Below the pieces are notes generated by a model. The model ran no database searches. It saw only the letters and a program-made list of their open reading frames with translations, and had not been told where the DNA came from. This document shows, piece by piece, positions 56,103 through 64,000 of a stretch of DNA of 64,000 bases (positions are counted from its first letter, which is position 1; each line of letters opens with the position of its first letter). Origin of the DNA: Amycolatopsis coloradensis (GTDB lineage Bacteria; Actinomycetota; Actinomycetes; Mycobacteriales; Pseudonocardiaceae); NCBI RefSeq assembly GCF_037997115.1, contig NZ_CP150484.1:2099369-2163368 (forward strand), given 5' to 3'. A program made the translations under genes and the position numbers.

Positions 56103-56443
56103 AGATCGAAAACGGTGTCGATCGGCTCGTCGTGCTCGTCCTCGGCGGGAGCCGGACGGTTCGGCCGCGGCGCGGGCTCCCCGGTCAGCGCACGCCGGAT
56201 GGTCGCCGTGATGACGTCACCGAGCGCGCTCGCGCTCGACGCCATCGCCTTGTCAGCGAGCCGGACCTCGCCGATCGCCCCGCCGGGACCGACGGTCACC
56301 GTCACCGTGCCGTCGGGGGAAGTCACCTCGGTCATGTCACCGGACGCGGCGAGCGCCTTGGCGTTCTCGGCCTTGCGCGCCTCGATCTCGCGCAGCTGCC
56401 AGCGCATTTCCTCGATCAGCTGGGGATTGCTGAGTTCCGCCAT
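56099..56443 (-). CDS. YbaB/EbfC-like (EspL-like) DNA-binding-fold protein
   Basis: 114 aa. YbaB fold: helix (ELSNPQLIEEMRWQLREIEARKAE), beta strands (GTVTVTVGPGGAIGEVRLAD), helix, then an acidic Pro-rich tail. In ESX loci such proteins (EspL) bind secretion components. ATG 56443 is chosen because GGAGG lies 7 bases upstream; the ATG at 56449 overlaps that site. Last gene of a four-gene operon, 2 bases after the previous stop. Confidence 0.83.
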   Translation of the reverse strand: MAELSNPQLIEEMRWQLREIEARKAENAKALAASGDMTEVTSPDGTVTVTVGPGGAIGEVRLADKAMASSASALGDVITATIRRALTGEPAPRPNRPAPAEDEHDEPIDTVFDL

Positions 56444-56445
56444 GG

Positions 56446-57066
56446 TCATTCCTCCGTGCTGCCCGGGCGAAGGCTGTGCGCAACGCGGGACGCGGCTTCC
56501 GCGACCGCGGGCCACCCTGTCCCGGATTCGGCGGCGACCACCAGCACGGCCAGGAACTCGCCGTCGGGCAGCGGGATCTGGTACTCCACCTTGGCCTGCG
56601 TGCGCACGATCTCCGCCGGGCGGCCGGTGAACTCGGGCGGCAGGCGGTACTCGCCCGCCACGACCGCGGCCATCGCCGGGCCGATCGGCAACCGGATCAC
56701 CCGTGCGTCGGCACGCGGATTCTTCTTCCGGTAGACGTCCAGCAAGGCGTCGGCCACCGCGGTGCGCCGCAGGGTCAGCATCTCCGGATCCGCGTCCGGC
56801 CAGCGCAGCACCGCCAGCGACAACGTGGCGAGGTACTCGGGGCCGTCGCCCGCGGCGAACTTGCCGAACACCCGCACGCCGTTCGCCTTCAGCTCAGGTG
56901 TGAGTGCCATCAACGCGGCGGCGAAGTCCTCGGTGGACCGCCCGGCATGGGCGGCGGCCTTTTCGCCGACGGCCAGTGCGACTCGCGCGTTCAACGTGTC
57001 GTCGCCGGTCACCGGCATCCCGGTGAAGCCGGGCGGGAGGTCGATCCGGAGACCGGTCGCGTTCAT
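56446..57066 (-). CDS. unknown protein of the T7SS-like operon
   Basis: 206 aa, cytoplasmic, no signal or helix. Alpha/beta pattern (IDLPPGFTGMPVTGD; EYLATLSLAVLRWPDAD; EFLAVLVVAAESGTGWPAVAEAASRVAHSLR) reminiscent of Mog1/PsbP or LpqN-like folds; not recognised with confidence. ATG 57066 overlaps the stop of the upstream T7SS gene (TGATG), so it is tightly coupled. May be a chaperone or partner for the secreted protein. Confidence 0.72.
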   Translation of the reverse strand: MNATGLRIDLPPGFTGMPVTGDDTLNARVALAVGEKAAAHAGRSTEDFAAALMALTPELKANGVRVFGKFAAGDGPEYLATLSLAVLRWPDADPEMLTLRRTAVADALLDVYRKKNPRADARVIRLPIGPAMAAVVAGEYRLPPEFTGRPAEIVRTQAKVEYQIPLPDGEFLAVLVVAAESGTGWPAVAEAASRVAHSLRPGSTEE

Positions 57067-58274
57067 CAGCTCCATGCCTTGTCCTCGGCACGCTCTTGGG
57101 CGTTCTTCCGATCCTCGGCCGCGCCCTGCTCGATGGCGTTGCCCATGGCCATCGCGGCCAGCGGGGCCCCGCCGAAGATGATCGACGAACCGGCCACCGC
57201 CCATTGGGTGCCGTCCTTCGGGATCCAGTAGTTCTTGAAGTCGTCGATCGGTCCTTCGAACTTGTACCCACCGGACACTTCACCGGCGGCGTCGGTCTGC
57301 ACCTGGACGCCGAGAGTCCCGTACGCGATCCCCTTGATGAGGCCGTCGGGCAGTTCGGGCAGCGAGCCCACCAGTGACGTACCCGCTCCGATGAGATCGA
57401 AATAAAGGGTCTCCGGAGCGACGTCGGCACCGGCGAGCTTCGCGGTCGCGTGGCCACCCAGCGCGGCCACGCCGAACCCGGTGGCGACCGCGCCGACGAC
57501 CGTGTCCGCCGGGGGCGGCAGCAGATCACCGGCGACGCCGAGGGCATTGCCGATATCGCCCATGACGTCGGACACCTTCGACAGCATCTCGGCGTTGTCC
57601 TGAACAACGTCCCATGCCGCGTCCACGAGGTCGGCGGTCGTGTTCACGAGGTCGGTGACGACTCCGGTGACCGCGTCGACGACGTCGTCCAGCAGATCGG
57701 GCTCGTCGGGAGCGAGCTCTTTCGCCTTCCGGAGCAGGTCCGCGACGCGCGCGGCGGCCGAAGTGTGCTGTTCGAGCAGCTTCTTCGCGGCTTCCTGAAT
57801 TTCCGTGCAACCGTCGATGGCCGCCTGGAGCTGCCGTCCGGCGTTGTCGAGAAGAGCCTGCGCGATCCGCAAGGACTCCTGGTCGGTGAACGTCCGGTTG
57901 GCCAGCGCGAAGTCGGGATTGGCGCGAGCGTGTTCGGCCGCTTGGGCGGCGGCCTTGGCCTGCCGCTCGAGATCGGCTGCTTGGCGCTGCATCTCCCCGA
58001 GGTCGTGTGTCCAACCTTCGAGCGCGTACGCGGCCTGCGCCATCGAACGTGCCGCGCCATCCAGGTACTCGGGCAGCGGACCCAAGCGCCGGGAGAAGGC
58101 CTCGCTGGCCTCGCCGGTCCAGATTCCCTGCTTCGTGACGATCTGGCGGAGCATGGTGTCGGCCTCCGCGAGGTCACGGCTGACCGCGCGGTACTTCTCG
58201 GCCAGATCTCCGACACCTCCGACGTCGCCGGGAGCCGGGTCGAAGCCGAGCGCGGGGTACTGGTTGCCGGTCAC
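57066..58274 (-). CDS. putative type VII-secreted protein with T7SS signal domain
   Basis: 402 aa. N-terminal 120 residues form a WXG-like helical hairpin (KQGIWTGEASEAF is the turn) with long coiled coil (MQRQAADLERQAKAAAQAA), typical of T7SS-signal domains; residues 240-300 are a Gly/Ala-rich hydrophobic stretch (PPADTVVGAVATGFGVAALGG); the C-terminal 100 residues match no toxin I know. GTG 58274 overlaps the upstream gene by 4 bases. Possibly a secreted effector or scaffold. Confidence 0.78.
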   Translation of the reverse strand: MTGNQYPALGFDPAPGDVGGVGDLAEKYRAVSRDLAEADTMLRQIVTKQGIWTGEASEAFSRRLGPLPEYLDGAARSMAQAAYALEGWTHDLGEMQRQAADLERQAKAAAQAAEHARANPDFALANRTFTDQESLRIAQALLDNAGRQLQAAIDGCTEIQEAAKKLLEQHTSAAARVADLLRKAKELAPDEPDLLDDVVDAVTGVVTDLVNTTADLVDAAWDVVQDNAEMLSKVSDVMGDIGNALGVAGDLLPPPADTVVGAVATGFGVAALGGHATAKLAGADVAPETLYFDLIGAGTSLVGSLPELPDGLIKGIAYGTLGVQVQTDAAGEVSGGYKFEGPIDDFKNYWIPKDGTQWAVAGSSIIFGGAPLAAMAMGNAIEQGAAEDRKNAQERAEDKAWS

Positions 58275-58723
58275 CGGCCACCTCCGAGGATGTCGGTGAT
58301 GCCCCCGGTGTAACCGCCGCCGACCGGGCCGCCGTCATCGCCCAGCGGAAATCGCGGTGAAGGGTCGGGCGTGCCCCCGGGTTTCGGTGTGCCACCGCCC
58401 TGCGGGCCCTCGACGGGATCGGGGATCAGCTCCGCGAACTTGTTCAGGTCGCCGCCGAACTCTTCTTCCATCTTCTGGTACTTCTGCTGGGCCTTCTTCA
58501 GCCTTTCGGTGACGCCTTCCGCGGCCTCGCCCAGTCTGCCGATGCCGAATTCCCAGGCTTCTTCGAAATCCATTCCGGATTTCGCGAGATCCTCGTGGCC
58601 CAGTGTGCCCCACGCGGCGCCACCGGAGAGTTTCTTGTTCGCGTCCGCCATCCGGTCGGCGCCGGTTTCCAGATCGCCGATGAGCTTTCCCAGCTCGGCG
58701 ATCTTCACCGTGTACCCGCTCAT
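58271..58723 (-). CDS. WXG100-like small secreted protein
   Basis: 150 aa. About 90 residues of two helices with a central W-G turn (GGAAWGTLGHEDLAKSG), like WXG/ESX substrates, then a Gly/Pro-rich tail. ATG 58723 has AGGGGGG upstream. First gene of the T7SS-like operon; presumably a heterodimer partner or co-secreted with the next gene product. No EccC ATPase is in the window. Confidence 0.78.
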   Translation of the reverse strand: MSGYTVKIAELGKLIGDLETGADRMADANKKLSGGAAWGTLGHEDLAKSGMDFEEAWEFGIGRLGEAAEGVTERLKKAQQKYQKMEEEFGGDLNKFAELIPDPVEGPQGGGTPKPGGTPDPSPRFPLGDDGGPVGGGYTGGITDILGGGR

Positions 58724-58755
58724 GTACCCCCCTTTGGTACGGCTTGACCGGCAGT

Positions 58756-59664
58756 TCAGAACCGCCCCGTGTCACCTGTGTCCGACGTTCGCCCGTCCGT
58801 TTCCGTTCCCCGGTGTGCCGAAATGTTCCGTCTCACGAATGCCATTCCTTGGAGCCGTCCGTTGTTCTGCCGTACCCAGGCGGTGTAGTAGTAGTCGAAG
58901 TACGCGGCGATCTGTGCGACCAGTTCGGGGCTGACGCCGTAGACACCAGGGGCGATCAGGAGTGACGGTGAACCGTTGAACCGGTCGGCCAGCCAAGCCA
59001 CGCGGTGGCTCCTGGGGGCGGCGCGCGTCCAGAGGAAACTCGCCAGGATCAGGGGAAAGCCGACGCCCACGCTCAACAGGAGCAGCCAAGGACGCTCGGT
59101 CATCGCGCCGGCCGCGCAGCCGACGGCGGCCAGGATCATCACGGTCACGACGGTGGCCGTCAGGCAACCCGGCGAACCGATCCGGAGTCCGGTTGTCGTG
59201 CGCGGTGGATTCGACGCGCGGGAGAGCAGCAGGATCCGGTCCCCGGAATCCGCGAATTCGGCCATTACGGTCATCTGAGCCTGCCCCGCGAGCTCGACGG
59301 CATGCCGTCGGCTGAGCTTCGCGTCCTGCAGGCTGATCCAGACCCGGTCCTTACCGCGGATCTTCTTCATCAGCCATTGACCGCGCGAAGGGGCCGGACT
59401 GGGCGCTGGGTAGTCGAAGAGCCGTCCGGGAAAGGAGTCCGGGGCGAACTGGAAGCTGAGGACGTCCGGCCCGGCGGGAGGGACCTCGACGTATCGGCGG
59501 TCGTAGGCGGCTTGCCGGATGGTCGCCGGATCCATTCCCCATATGGCGGGGGAGACGTGCACGACGGAGCGTTCATCGAACTGCCGGTACCGCAATGAAC
59601 CGAGGAGGCAGGCCCACTCGGCCCCGAATTCGACGGGCTGGATCCCTTCCGGCGACAGGTACAT
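58756..59664 (-). CDS. two-helix membrane protein, paralogue of the next gene
   Basis: 302 aa. About 165 cytoplasmic residues, two helices (168-188, 193-213), then a C-terminal domain. Shares YVEVPPAGPDVLSF, VWISLQDAKLSRRH, LLLSR and WLADRFNGS with the neighbour at 59677. No known family. ATG 59664 behind GGAAGGG. It precedes the T7SS-like operon by 32 bases on the same strand and may belong to it. Confidence 0.75.
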   Translation of the reverse strand: MYLSPEGIQPVEFGAEWACLLGSLRYRQFDERSVVHVSPAIWGMDPATIRQAAYDRRYVEVPPAGPDVLSFQFAPDSFPGRLFDYPAPSPAPSRGQWLMKKIRGKDRVWISLQDAKLSRRHAVELAGQAQMTVMAEFADSGDRILLLSRASNPPRTTTGLRIGSPGCLTATVVTVMILAAVGCAAGAMTERPWLLLLSVGVGFPLILASFLWTRAAPRSHRVAWLADRFNGSPSLLIAPGVYGVSPELVAQIAAYFDYYYTAWVRQNNGRLQGMAFVRRNISAHRGTETDGRTSDTGDTGRF

Positions 59665-59676
59665 CGGCTGCCCTTC

Positions 59677-60525
59677 CTATACCTGCTTGGCGAACTTCAG
59701 GTAGCGGCCGTGCATTCGCGAACCCGTGTGCCCGATCAGGAAATAGCCGTGATGAGCGGCGACCTGAACGGCAAGGGCCTCCGAGATCCCGAACGTGCTC
59801 AACGGGAACTGCACACTGTTGCTCCCGTTGAACTCCTTCGCCAGCCAACCGGCCTTGGTCGTACGCGGGAACACGGTGACGATGAAGGAAAGCGGGATCG
59901 CGAGGCCGAAGGCCATCACGATGAGAATGGTCACCAGCGGTGTTTCAGGGTCGTAGCCGTTCGAGGCACTGACGATGAACCCGCCGGTGAAACACAGGAA
60001 GAAGTTCACGAGTGGCAGGAGCCAGAGGAGGAACGAGTAGCGGAACCGCTTCAGGCCCGCCTGGACGGGAACGGGTCGCCTCGGCGGTCGCGGATCCCGG
60101 CTCACCAGAAGTAGCCGGTCGGTGGGGTCGGAAAGGTCGGCGACGACGGTCATTCCTTCGCCGGTGGCGATTTCGGTGATGTGCCGGGTGGAAAGCTTGG
60201 CGTGGCGGACGCTGATCCAGACCGCGGCTTTCCCGTCGATCCGGTTACGAAGCCAGCGTTCCCGGTCCTTGCTCGGCCCGGTTTCAGGATGATCGAAAGC
60301 GGGGACCGGGGGAAACCGATCCGGCGCGTGCCGGAAACTCAGGCAGCCCTGGAACATCGGCGGGATTTCGACGTAGCCGCGCTCGCGGGCGATCATGCGG
60401 ATGCTGTCCGGGGCGACCTGCCATTCGACCGGGGAAACGTGTGCGTACGGCGCTCCGGACAGGACTTGGTAGCGCAGTCTCGTGACACGCACTTGCCACG
60501 GGTTCTCCCCGGTCATCGAAAACAT
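59677..60525 (-). CDS. two-helix membrane protein, tandem paralogue
   Basis: 282 aa. Same layout as its neighbour: helices at about 164-187 and 195-219; shared YVEIPPMFQGCLSF, VWISVRHAKLSTRH, LLLVSR and WLAKEFNGS. It is a tandem duplicate that has diverged. ATG 60525 lies 4 bases after GGGAGGG; a second ATG three codons later is possible. 12 bases before the paralogue, so one transcript may run through to 56099. Function unknown. Confidence 0.75.
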   Translation of the reverse strand: MFSMTGENPWQVRVTRLRYQVLSGAPYAHVSPVEWQVAPDSIRMIARERGYVEIPPMFQGCLSFRHAPDRFPPVPAFDHPETGPSKDRERWLRNRIDGKAAVWISVRHAKLSTRHITEIATGEGMTVVADLSDPTDRLLLVSRDPRPPRRPVPVQAGLKRFRYSFLLWLLPLVNFFLCFTGGFIVSASNGYDPETPLVTILIVMAFGLAIPLSFIVTVFPRTTKAGWLAKEFNGSNSVQFPLSTFGISEALAVQVAAHHGYFLIGHTGSRMHGRYLKFAKQV

Positions 60526-60600
60526 GATCCCTCCCGTTCCCCGAGAGTAGGGGAGGACGCTCGGTTCCGCGTGAACCGAGCGGCGAGGATACTGAGATCC

Positions 60601-60966
60601 ATGGCCGGAGATCCGCTCGATTCACTCAGACGGCTTTGTCTCGCGCTGCCGGAAGCCTCCGAGCGGCTCAGTCACGGCGAGCCGACCTGGTTCGTGCGCG
60701 GCAAGAAGACGTTCGTCATGTACGCGGACCGTCATCACGACGACAAGGTCGCCTTCTGGTGCCCGGCGCCGCCCGGGGCACAGGAGGAACTGGTGGGCGC
60801 CGAGCCGGAGCGGTTCTTCCGGCCGCCGTATGTCGGCCATCGGGGGTGGCTCGGGGTACGGCTGGACGTGGACGTCGACTGGACCGAAATCGAGCGGATC
60901 GTCGTCGACGCGTATTGCCTCGTGGCGCCGAAATCCCTGATCGCGCAGGTCCCCGGACGCACGTAA
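60601..60966 (+). CDS. MmcQ/YjbR-family protein
   Basis: 121 aa. Small cytoplasmic CyaY-like fold with PTWFVRGKKTFVMYAD and HRGWLGVRLDVDVDW, typical of MmcQ/YjbR DNA-binding-like proteins. Role unknown. ATG 60601. Single gene divergent from the membrane-protein pair. Confidence 0.85.
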   Translation: MAGDPLDSLRRLCLALPEASERLSHGEPTWFVRGKKTFVMYADRHHDDKVAFWCPAPPGAQEELVGAEPERFFRPPYVGHRGWLGVRLDVDVDWTEIERIVVDAYCLVAPKSLIAQVPGRT

Positions 60967-61002
60967 TGGCCCCTCCACCGGAAGGGGCCACTACGTGCGG
61001 AT

Positions 61003-61848
61003 TCAACCTCGTTGTGATCGGACGCCCAGAAGGACGTCTTCCCAGGATGGAACGATGGGGTGGTTCTTCTTCCCCTTCGCCCGTGGAGCGGGTTCGGCCA
61101 CTTCCTCCGGCTCGTCAGCCGGAAGTGGTGGCTCGGCCTCTTCTTCGGGCTCCGCGATCGGCGCGCCGATCACCTTCGCGACCGGCTCTTCGGGGGCCGA
61201 ATCGAGGGTGGGCTGGACGACCGCTTCCTTGCCGGGGTCCAGCGCCCGAACCGTGCGCGGGGCGCGGTAGGCGTTGGGGTTGAGCAGGACTTCGGCGTTC
61301 TCGTCGAGGGCTTGCACGGTGCCGCCGTGTGCGCCGGGCGCGAACGACCAGTGCGCGCGGTTGTCCGAGCGGCCGGCCTTCCAGCTCAGCACGACGACCC
61401 ACTTGCCGTCGTCGCCTCGCCAGGAGTCCCAGGTCGCCTGGCTGTAGTCGTGGCCGCGCTGCCCGAAGGAGTGCGCCACGACCTCGCCGAGCGTCTGGAC
61501 GTCGGGGCCGTCCTCGCGGACCGGATGGGCTCGCTGGGCCAGTTCGGCGGTGCGGGAACGTTCGAGCAGGACGGGGTACGCGAACCGCTCGACGCGCTGC
61601 ACGGTGACGCCGGCGCTGCTCGCGACCTGCTCCACGGACTCACCGGCCCGGATTCGTGCCTGGATCTCGCGTGGCCGCATTTGGCTCTCCAACTCGATTT
61701 CGATCTGGCCGAGGCGGGTGATGTCACCCCTCGCCGCCGCTCGCAGCCTCTCATCCGCGGGGAGCAGGAAGCGCGTGCGGCTCGCCGGGTCTTCGCACAC
61801 GATGGACTTACCGTCCTCGTGCAGCCCGACCACCCGTAGCGCTCGCAT
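61003..61848 (-). CDS. sepH: septation protein SepH (DUF3071)
   Basis: 281 aa. N-terminal DUF3071 domain with an HTH-like part (REIQARIRAGESVEQVASSAGVTVQRVERFAYPVLLERSR), then an acidic Pro/Glu-rich C-terminal third. SepH stimulates FtsZ assembly in actinobacteria and matches Rv0883c by position. ATG 61848 with GGGAGG upstream. Ends the Rv0871-Rv0883c-like block. Confidence 0.92.
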   Translation of the reverse strand: MRALRVVGLHEDGKSIVCEDPASRTRFLLPADERLRAAARGDITRLGQIEIELESQMRPREIQARIRAGESVEQVASSAGVTVQRVERFAYPVLLERSRTAELAQRAHPVREDGPDVQTLGEVVAHSFGQRGHDYSQATWDSWRGDDGKWVVVLSWKAGRSDNRAHWSFAPGAHGGTVQALDENAEVLLNPNAYRAPRTVRALDPGKEAVVQPTLDSAPEEPVAKVIGAPIAEPEEEAEPPLPADEPEEVAEPAPRAKGKKNHPIVPSWEDVLLGVRSQRG

Positions 61849-62038
61849 TCTCGCCTCCCCGATTCTTCACCATTGTGGGTGTCCACGTTAAAACGGCGCG
61901 TCGCCTTGACGTGTGAGGCGCGCCGATGTCATGTGTCCTGCTCACTATTTTGTTCATGACGGCAAGGGGAATTCTGCGGGAGCGACGGGCGGCTCGTGGC
62001 GTGACGCGCCGGACACGCACAGTCACGATCGGGGGAAT

Positions 62039-63205
62039 CTACGGCAGCCGCACCCGGACGACCAGTCCACCGCCGCGGCCACCCGGTTCCGCGCCCGCGG
62101 TCCCACCGTGCGCCTTGGCGATGGACCGGACGATCGACAGCCCGAGTCCCGCGTTGCGCGAGTCGCCGGTGCGGTCGCCCGCCAGCCGCCGGAACGGTTC
62201 GAACAGCGCGGGCACGGCGTCCAGCGGCACCTGCGGGCCCGTGTTGCGCACCACCAGCGCCGGATCGACGCCGATGTCGACGTGGACCCAGCCGCCCTTG
62301 TGGTTGTAGGTGATGGCGTTGTGCACCAGGTTCGTGACCAGCCGCTCCAGCAGCACGGGATCGCCGGACACCGTCCGCGGCCGCAGCCGCGACTCCACCG
62401 TGACGCCCGCTTCCTCGGCCATGGCCGACGCCGACCGGATCACCGTCGCCGCGACCTCGTCCAGCCGGACGGGGCCGCGCGCGGCCAGGCCGCGGTCACT
62501 GCGGGCGAGCACGAGCAGGCCCTCGATCATCCGTTCGCTGCGTTCATTGGTGTAGATCAGGTGTTCGCCGAGTCTCCGGACCTCGGGGCTCGCGTCGGGA
62601 TCGGCCATCGCCACCTCGACGAGCGTGCGCTGTACCGCCAGCGGGGTCCGCAGTTCGTGGGAGGCGTTGGCGACGAAGCGTTTCTGGCTGTCGAACGACA
62701 CGGCGAGCCGGTCGAGCATGCCGTCGAAGGTGTCCGCGAGGTCCTTGAGCTCGTCGTCGGGACCGTCGAGGTCGATACGCCGGTCGAGGTTTTCCACCTC
62801 GAGTTTCCTGGCGGTGGAAGTGATCGCGTGCAACGGCCGCAGTACCCGGCTCGCCATCAGCCAGCCGAGCAGTACCGCGAGCGCACCGGCGATCGCCAGC
62901 GCCACCAGCGATTGCCACAGCAAGGTCGACAGGACATCCGAGCGGTATTCGGTGATCGAGGTCGCCACCAGTTGCGTGGCCTGGGCGCGCTCGGCCGGGA
63001 GGATGCTCGTCGTGTCCATCGGATACGCCCTGGCGACCTCCAATTGGGCCCCGGCGGTCGCTCCGTTCGCGAAGGTGGCCGTGTCCGGCAGGGTCGAGCT
63101 CACCAGCAGGTAGTTGACGACGAGCAACGCGAGCCCGACGATCAGGAACGCGCCGCCGTAGAGCGCCGTCAGCTTGGTGCGGACGGAGAGCCGGAGCGGT
63201 TTCAC
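62039..63205 (-). CDS. sensor histidine kinase (HAMP, HisKA, HATPase)
   Basis: 388 aa. Helices about 12-35 and 95-118 around a short extracytoplasmic loop; HAMP; HisKA box FVANASHELRTPL with His183; N-box NLVHNAITYN; G-box NAGLGLSIV. Orthodox EnvZ/OmpR-type sensor. GTG 63205 overlaps the response-regulator stop by 4 bases. Signal unknown. Confidence 0.93.
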   Translation of the reverse strand: MKPLRLSVRTKLTALYGGAFLIVGLALLVVNYLLVSSTLPDTATFANGATAGAQLEVARAYPMDTTSILPAERAQATQLVATSITEYRSDVLSTLLWQSLVALAIAGALAVLLGWLMASRVLRPLHAITSTARKLEVENLDRRIDLDGPDDELKDLADTFDGMLDRLAVSFDSQKRFVANASHELRTPLAVQRTLVEVAMADPDASPEVRRLGEHLIYTNERSERMIEGLLVLARSDRGLAARGPVRLDEVAATVIRSASAMAEEAGVTVESRLRPRTVSGDPVLLERLVTNLVHNAITYNHKGGWVHVDIGVDPALVVRNTGPQVPLDAVPALFEPFRRLAGDRTGDSRNAGLGLSIVRSIAKAHGGTAGAEPGGRGGGLVVRVRLP

Positions 63206-63861
63206 GACCCGAACCGGTAACCGGCGCCGGGCACGGTCTCGATCAGCGGCGGCTCACCGAGTTTGCGCCGCAACGTCATCATCGCCACCCGGACGGCGTT
63301 CGTGAACGGGTCGGCGTGTTCGTCCCAAGCCTTCTCCAGCAGGTCTTCCGCGCTGACCACGGTCCCTTCGGCGCGCATGAGCACCTCCAGTACCGCGAAC
63401 TCCTTGGGGGACAAAGGAAGGAACCTGCCGTCGCGCGACGCCTGGTGCCGGGGCAGGTCGAGGACCACGCCGCCGCGCTTCAGCACCGGCGGCAGCGCCG
63501 GCCGTGCGCGCCGCGACAGCGCCTGCACCCGCGCGACGAGTTCGGCGAACGCGAACGGTTTCGTCAGGTAGTCGTCGGCGCCGAGGCCAAGCCCGGCGAC
63601 CCGGTCGTTGACGTCGGCCGCGGCCGTCAGCATGAGGACCCGCGCCTCGCCGCCGGCCCCGATCACCGCGGCGCAGACCTCGTCACCGTGCACGACGGGG
63701 AGATCCCGGTCGAGGACGACGACGTCGTAGCCGTGCACTCCGACCCGGTCCAGGGCCTGCGCGCCGTCGTAGCAGACGTCGACGGCCATGGAGAACCGTC
63801 GCAGGCCCTCGGCGATCGTGTCCGCCAGCAGCCGCTCGTCTTCCACCACCAGCACTCTCAC
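63202..63861 (-). CDS. OmpR-family response regulator
   Basis: 219 aa. Receiver with acidic pair Glu7/Asp8, phosphoacceptor Asp51 (VVLDRDLP), TKPF Lys; C-terminal winged helix (LSPKEFAVLEVLMRAEGTVVSAEDLLEKAWDE, TVPGAGYRFGS). GTG 63861 gives the canonical receiver start VRVLVVEDE; an upstream extension of 40 codons lacks homology. Cognate of the kinase it overlaps. Confidence 0.93.
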   Translation of the reverse strand: MRVLVVEDERLLADTIAEGLRRFSMAVDVCYDGAQALDRVGVHGYDVVVLDRDLPVVHGDEVCAAVIGAGGEARVLMLTAAADVNDRVAGLGLGADDYLTKPFAFAELVARVQALSRRARPALPPVLKRGGVVLDLPRHQASRDGRFLPLSPKEFAVLEVLMRAEGTVVSAEDLLEKAWDEHADPFTNAVRVAMMTLRRKLGEPPLIETVPGAGYRFGS

Positions 63862-63979
63862 CTGGCCAGTCTGCCCCGGACGGGGGTAAGCGCGGGATAA
63901 GCGCGGCTCAGCCGACCGGGTGGCGTGGGTCGTGAGTGGTCGTCGCCGCTGCCGTGCTCCGTCCTTTGCGGACACACGC

Positions 63980-64000
63980 ATGAGGACGCGGATCCTGGGA
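63980..64000 (+). CDS. possible 5' end of a divergent gene, cut by the window edge
   Basis: ATG AGG ACG CGG ATC CTG GGA would read MRTRILG, the basic opening of many signal peptides or sensor kinases. Too short to judge. Confidence 0.25.

Overview
The window is high-GC actinobacterial DNA with GTG and TTG starts, many 4-bp ATGA/GTGA gene overlaps and strong GGAGG-type ribosome sites. Conservons, a c-di-AMP riboswitch ahead of rpf, SepH, DUF3027, DUF2530, DUF2537 and DUF2771 genes, and dispersed stop-proximal hairpins fit Pseudonocardiaceae, most likely Amycolatopsis. The genus is an inference; no rRNA was seen. No tRNA, CRISPR array, insertion sequence or prophage was recognised.

Layout. 0-3.9 kb (minus): a NitT/TauT-type ABC importer with two permeases and two paralogous lipoprotein binding proteins, each with its own look-alike promoter. 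4.4-10.9 kb: a complete conservon (sensor kinase, roadblock, DUF742, GTPase), then a second roadblock plus DUF742 pair without kinase or GTPase. 11-17.3 kb: a small orphan gene inside a split hairpin repeat, a helicase-associated/WYL-like protein, malic enzyme and a secreted tripeptidyl peptidase.

17.3-26.1 kb is a molybdenum region. moaC-mogA-moaE (plus) and moaA-moaD (minus) make molybdopterin. A MarR regulator, an HTH-Mop regulator and modABC handle molybdate. In the middle sits rpf, a resuscitation-promoting factor with a Crp-like site and a ydaO/c-di-AMP riboswitch, next to a secreted phosphodiesterase-like protein.

26-34 kb: HAD phosphatases, a metallophosphoesterase, YccF, PhzF, an acyl-CoA ligase, a decayed HAF-repeat gene, and a TetR-R2lox pair. 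34-62 kb follows, with insertions, the order I remember from Mycobacterium tuberculosis Rv0871-Rv0883c: cold-shock protein, DUF2771 lipoprotein, MFS, DUF3027, DUF2530, MarR, TrmH-family methyltransferase, DUF2537, SepH. The insertions include a sacsin/Hsp90-like ATPase, a purine permease, an MFS exporter, an SDR pseudogene with an orphan iron box, NAT, SOD, a membrane-anchored beta-lactamase-like hydrolase, a heme oxygenase under probable iron plus TetR control, a glutamate-cysteine ligase-type enzyme, and a type VII secretion-like operon (WXG-like protein, T7SS-signal protein, unknown, YbaB/EspL-like) followed by two paralogous membrane proteins. The window ends with a two-component system.

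Least ordinary signals: a perfect 16-bp inverted repeat inside the first codons of moaC; a gene cassette lying between the two halves of a hairpin repeat found intact elsewhere; duplicated promoters of the two binding proteins; an orphan IdeR/DtxR box beside a broken SDR gene; and the T7SS-like operon with its tandem membrane paralogues.
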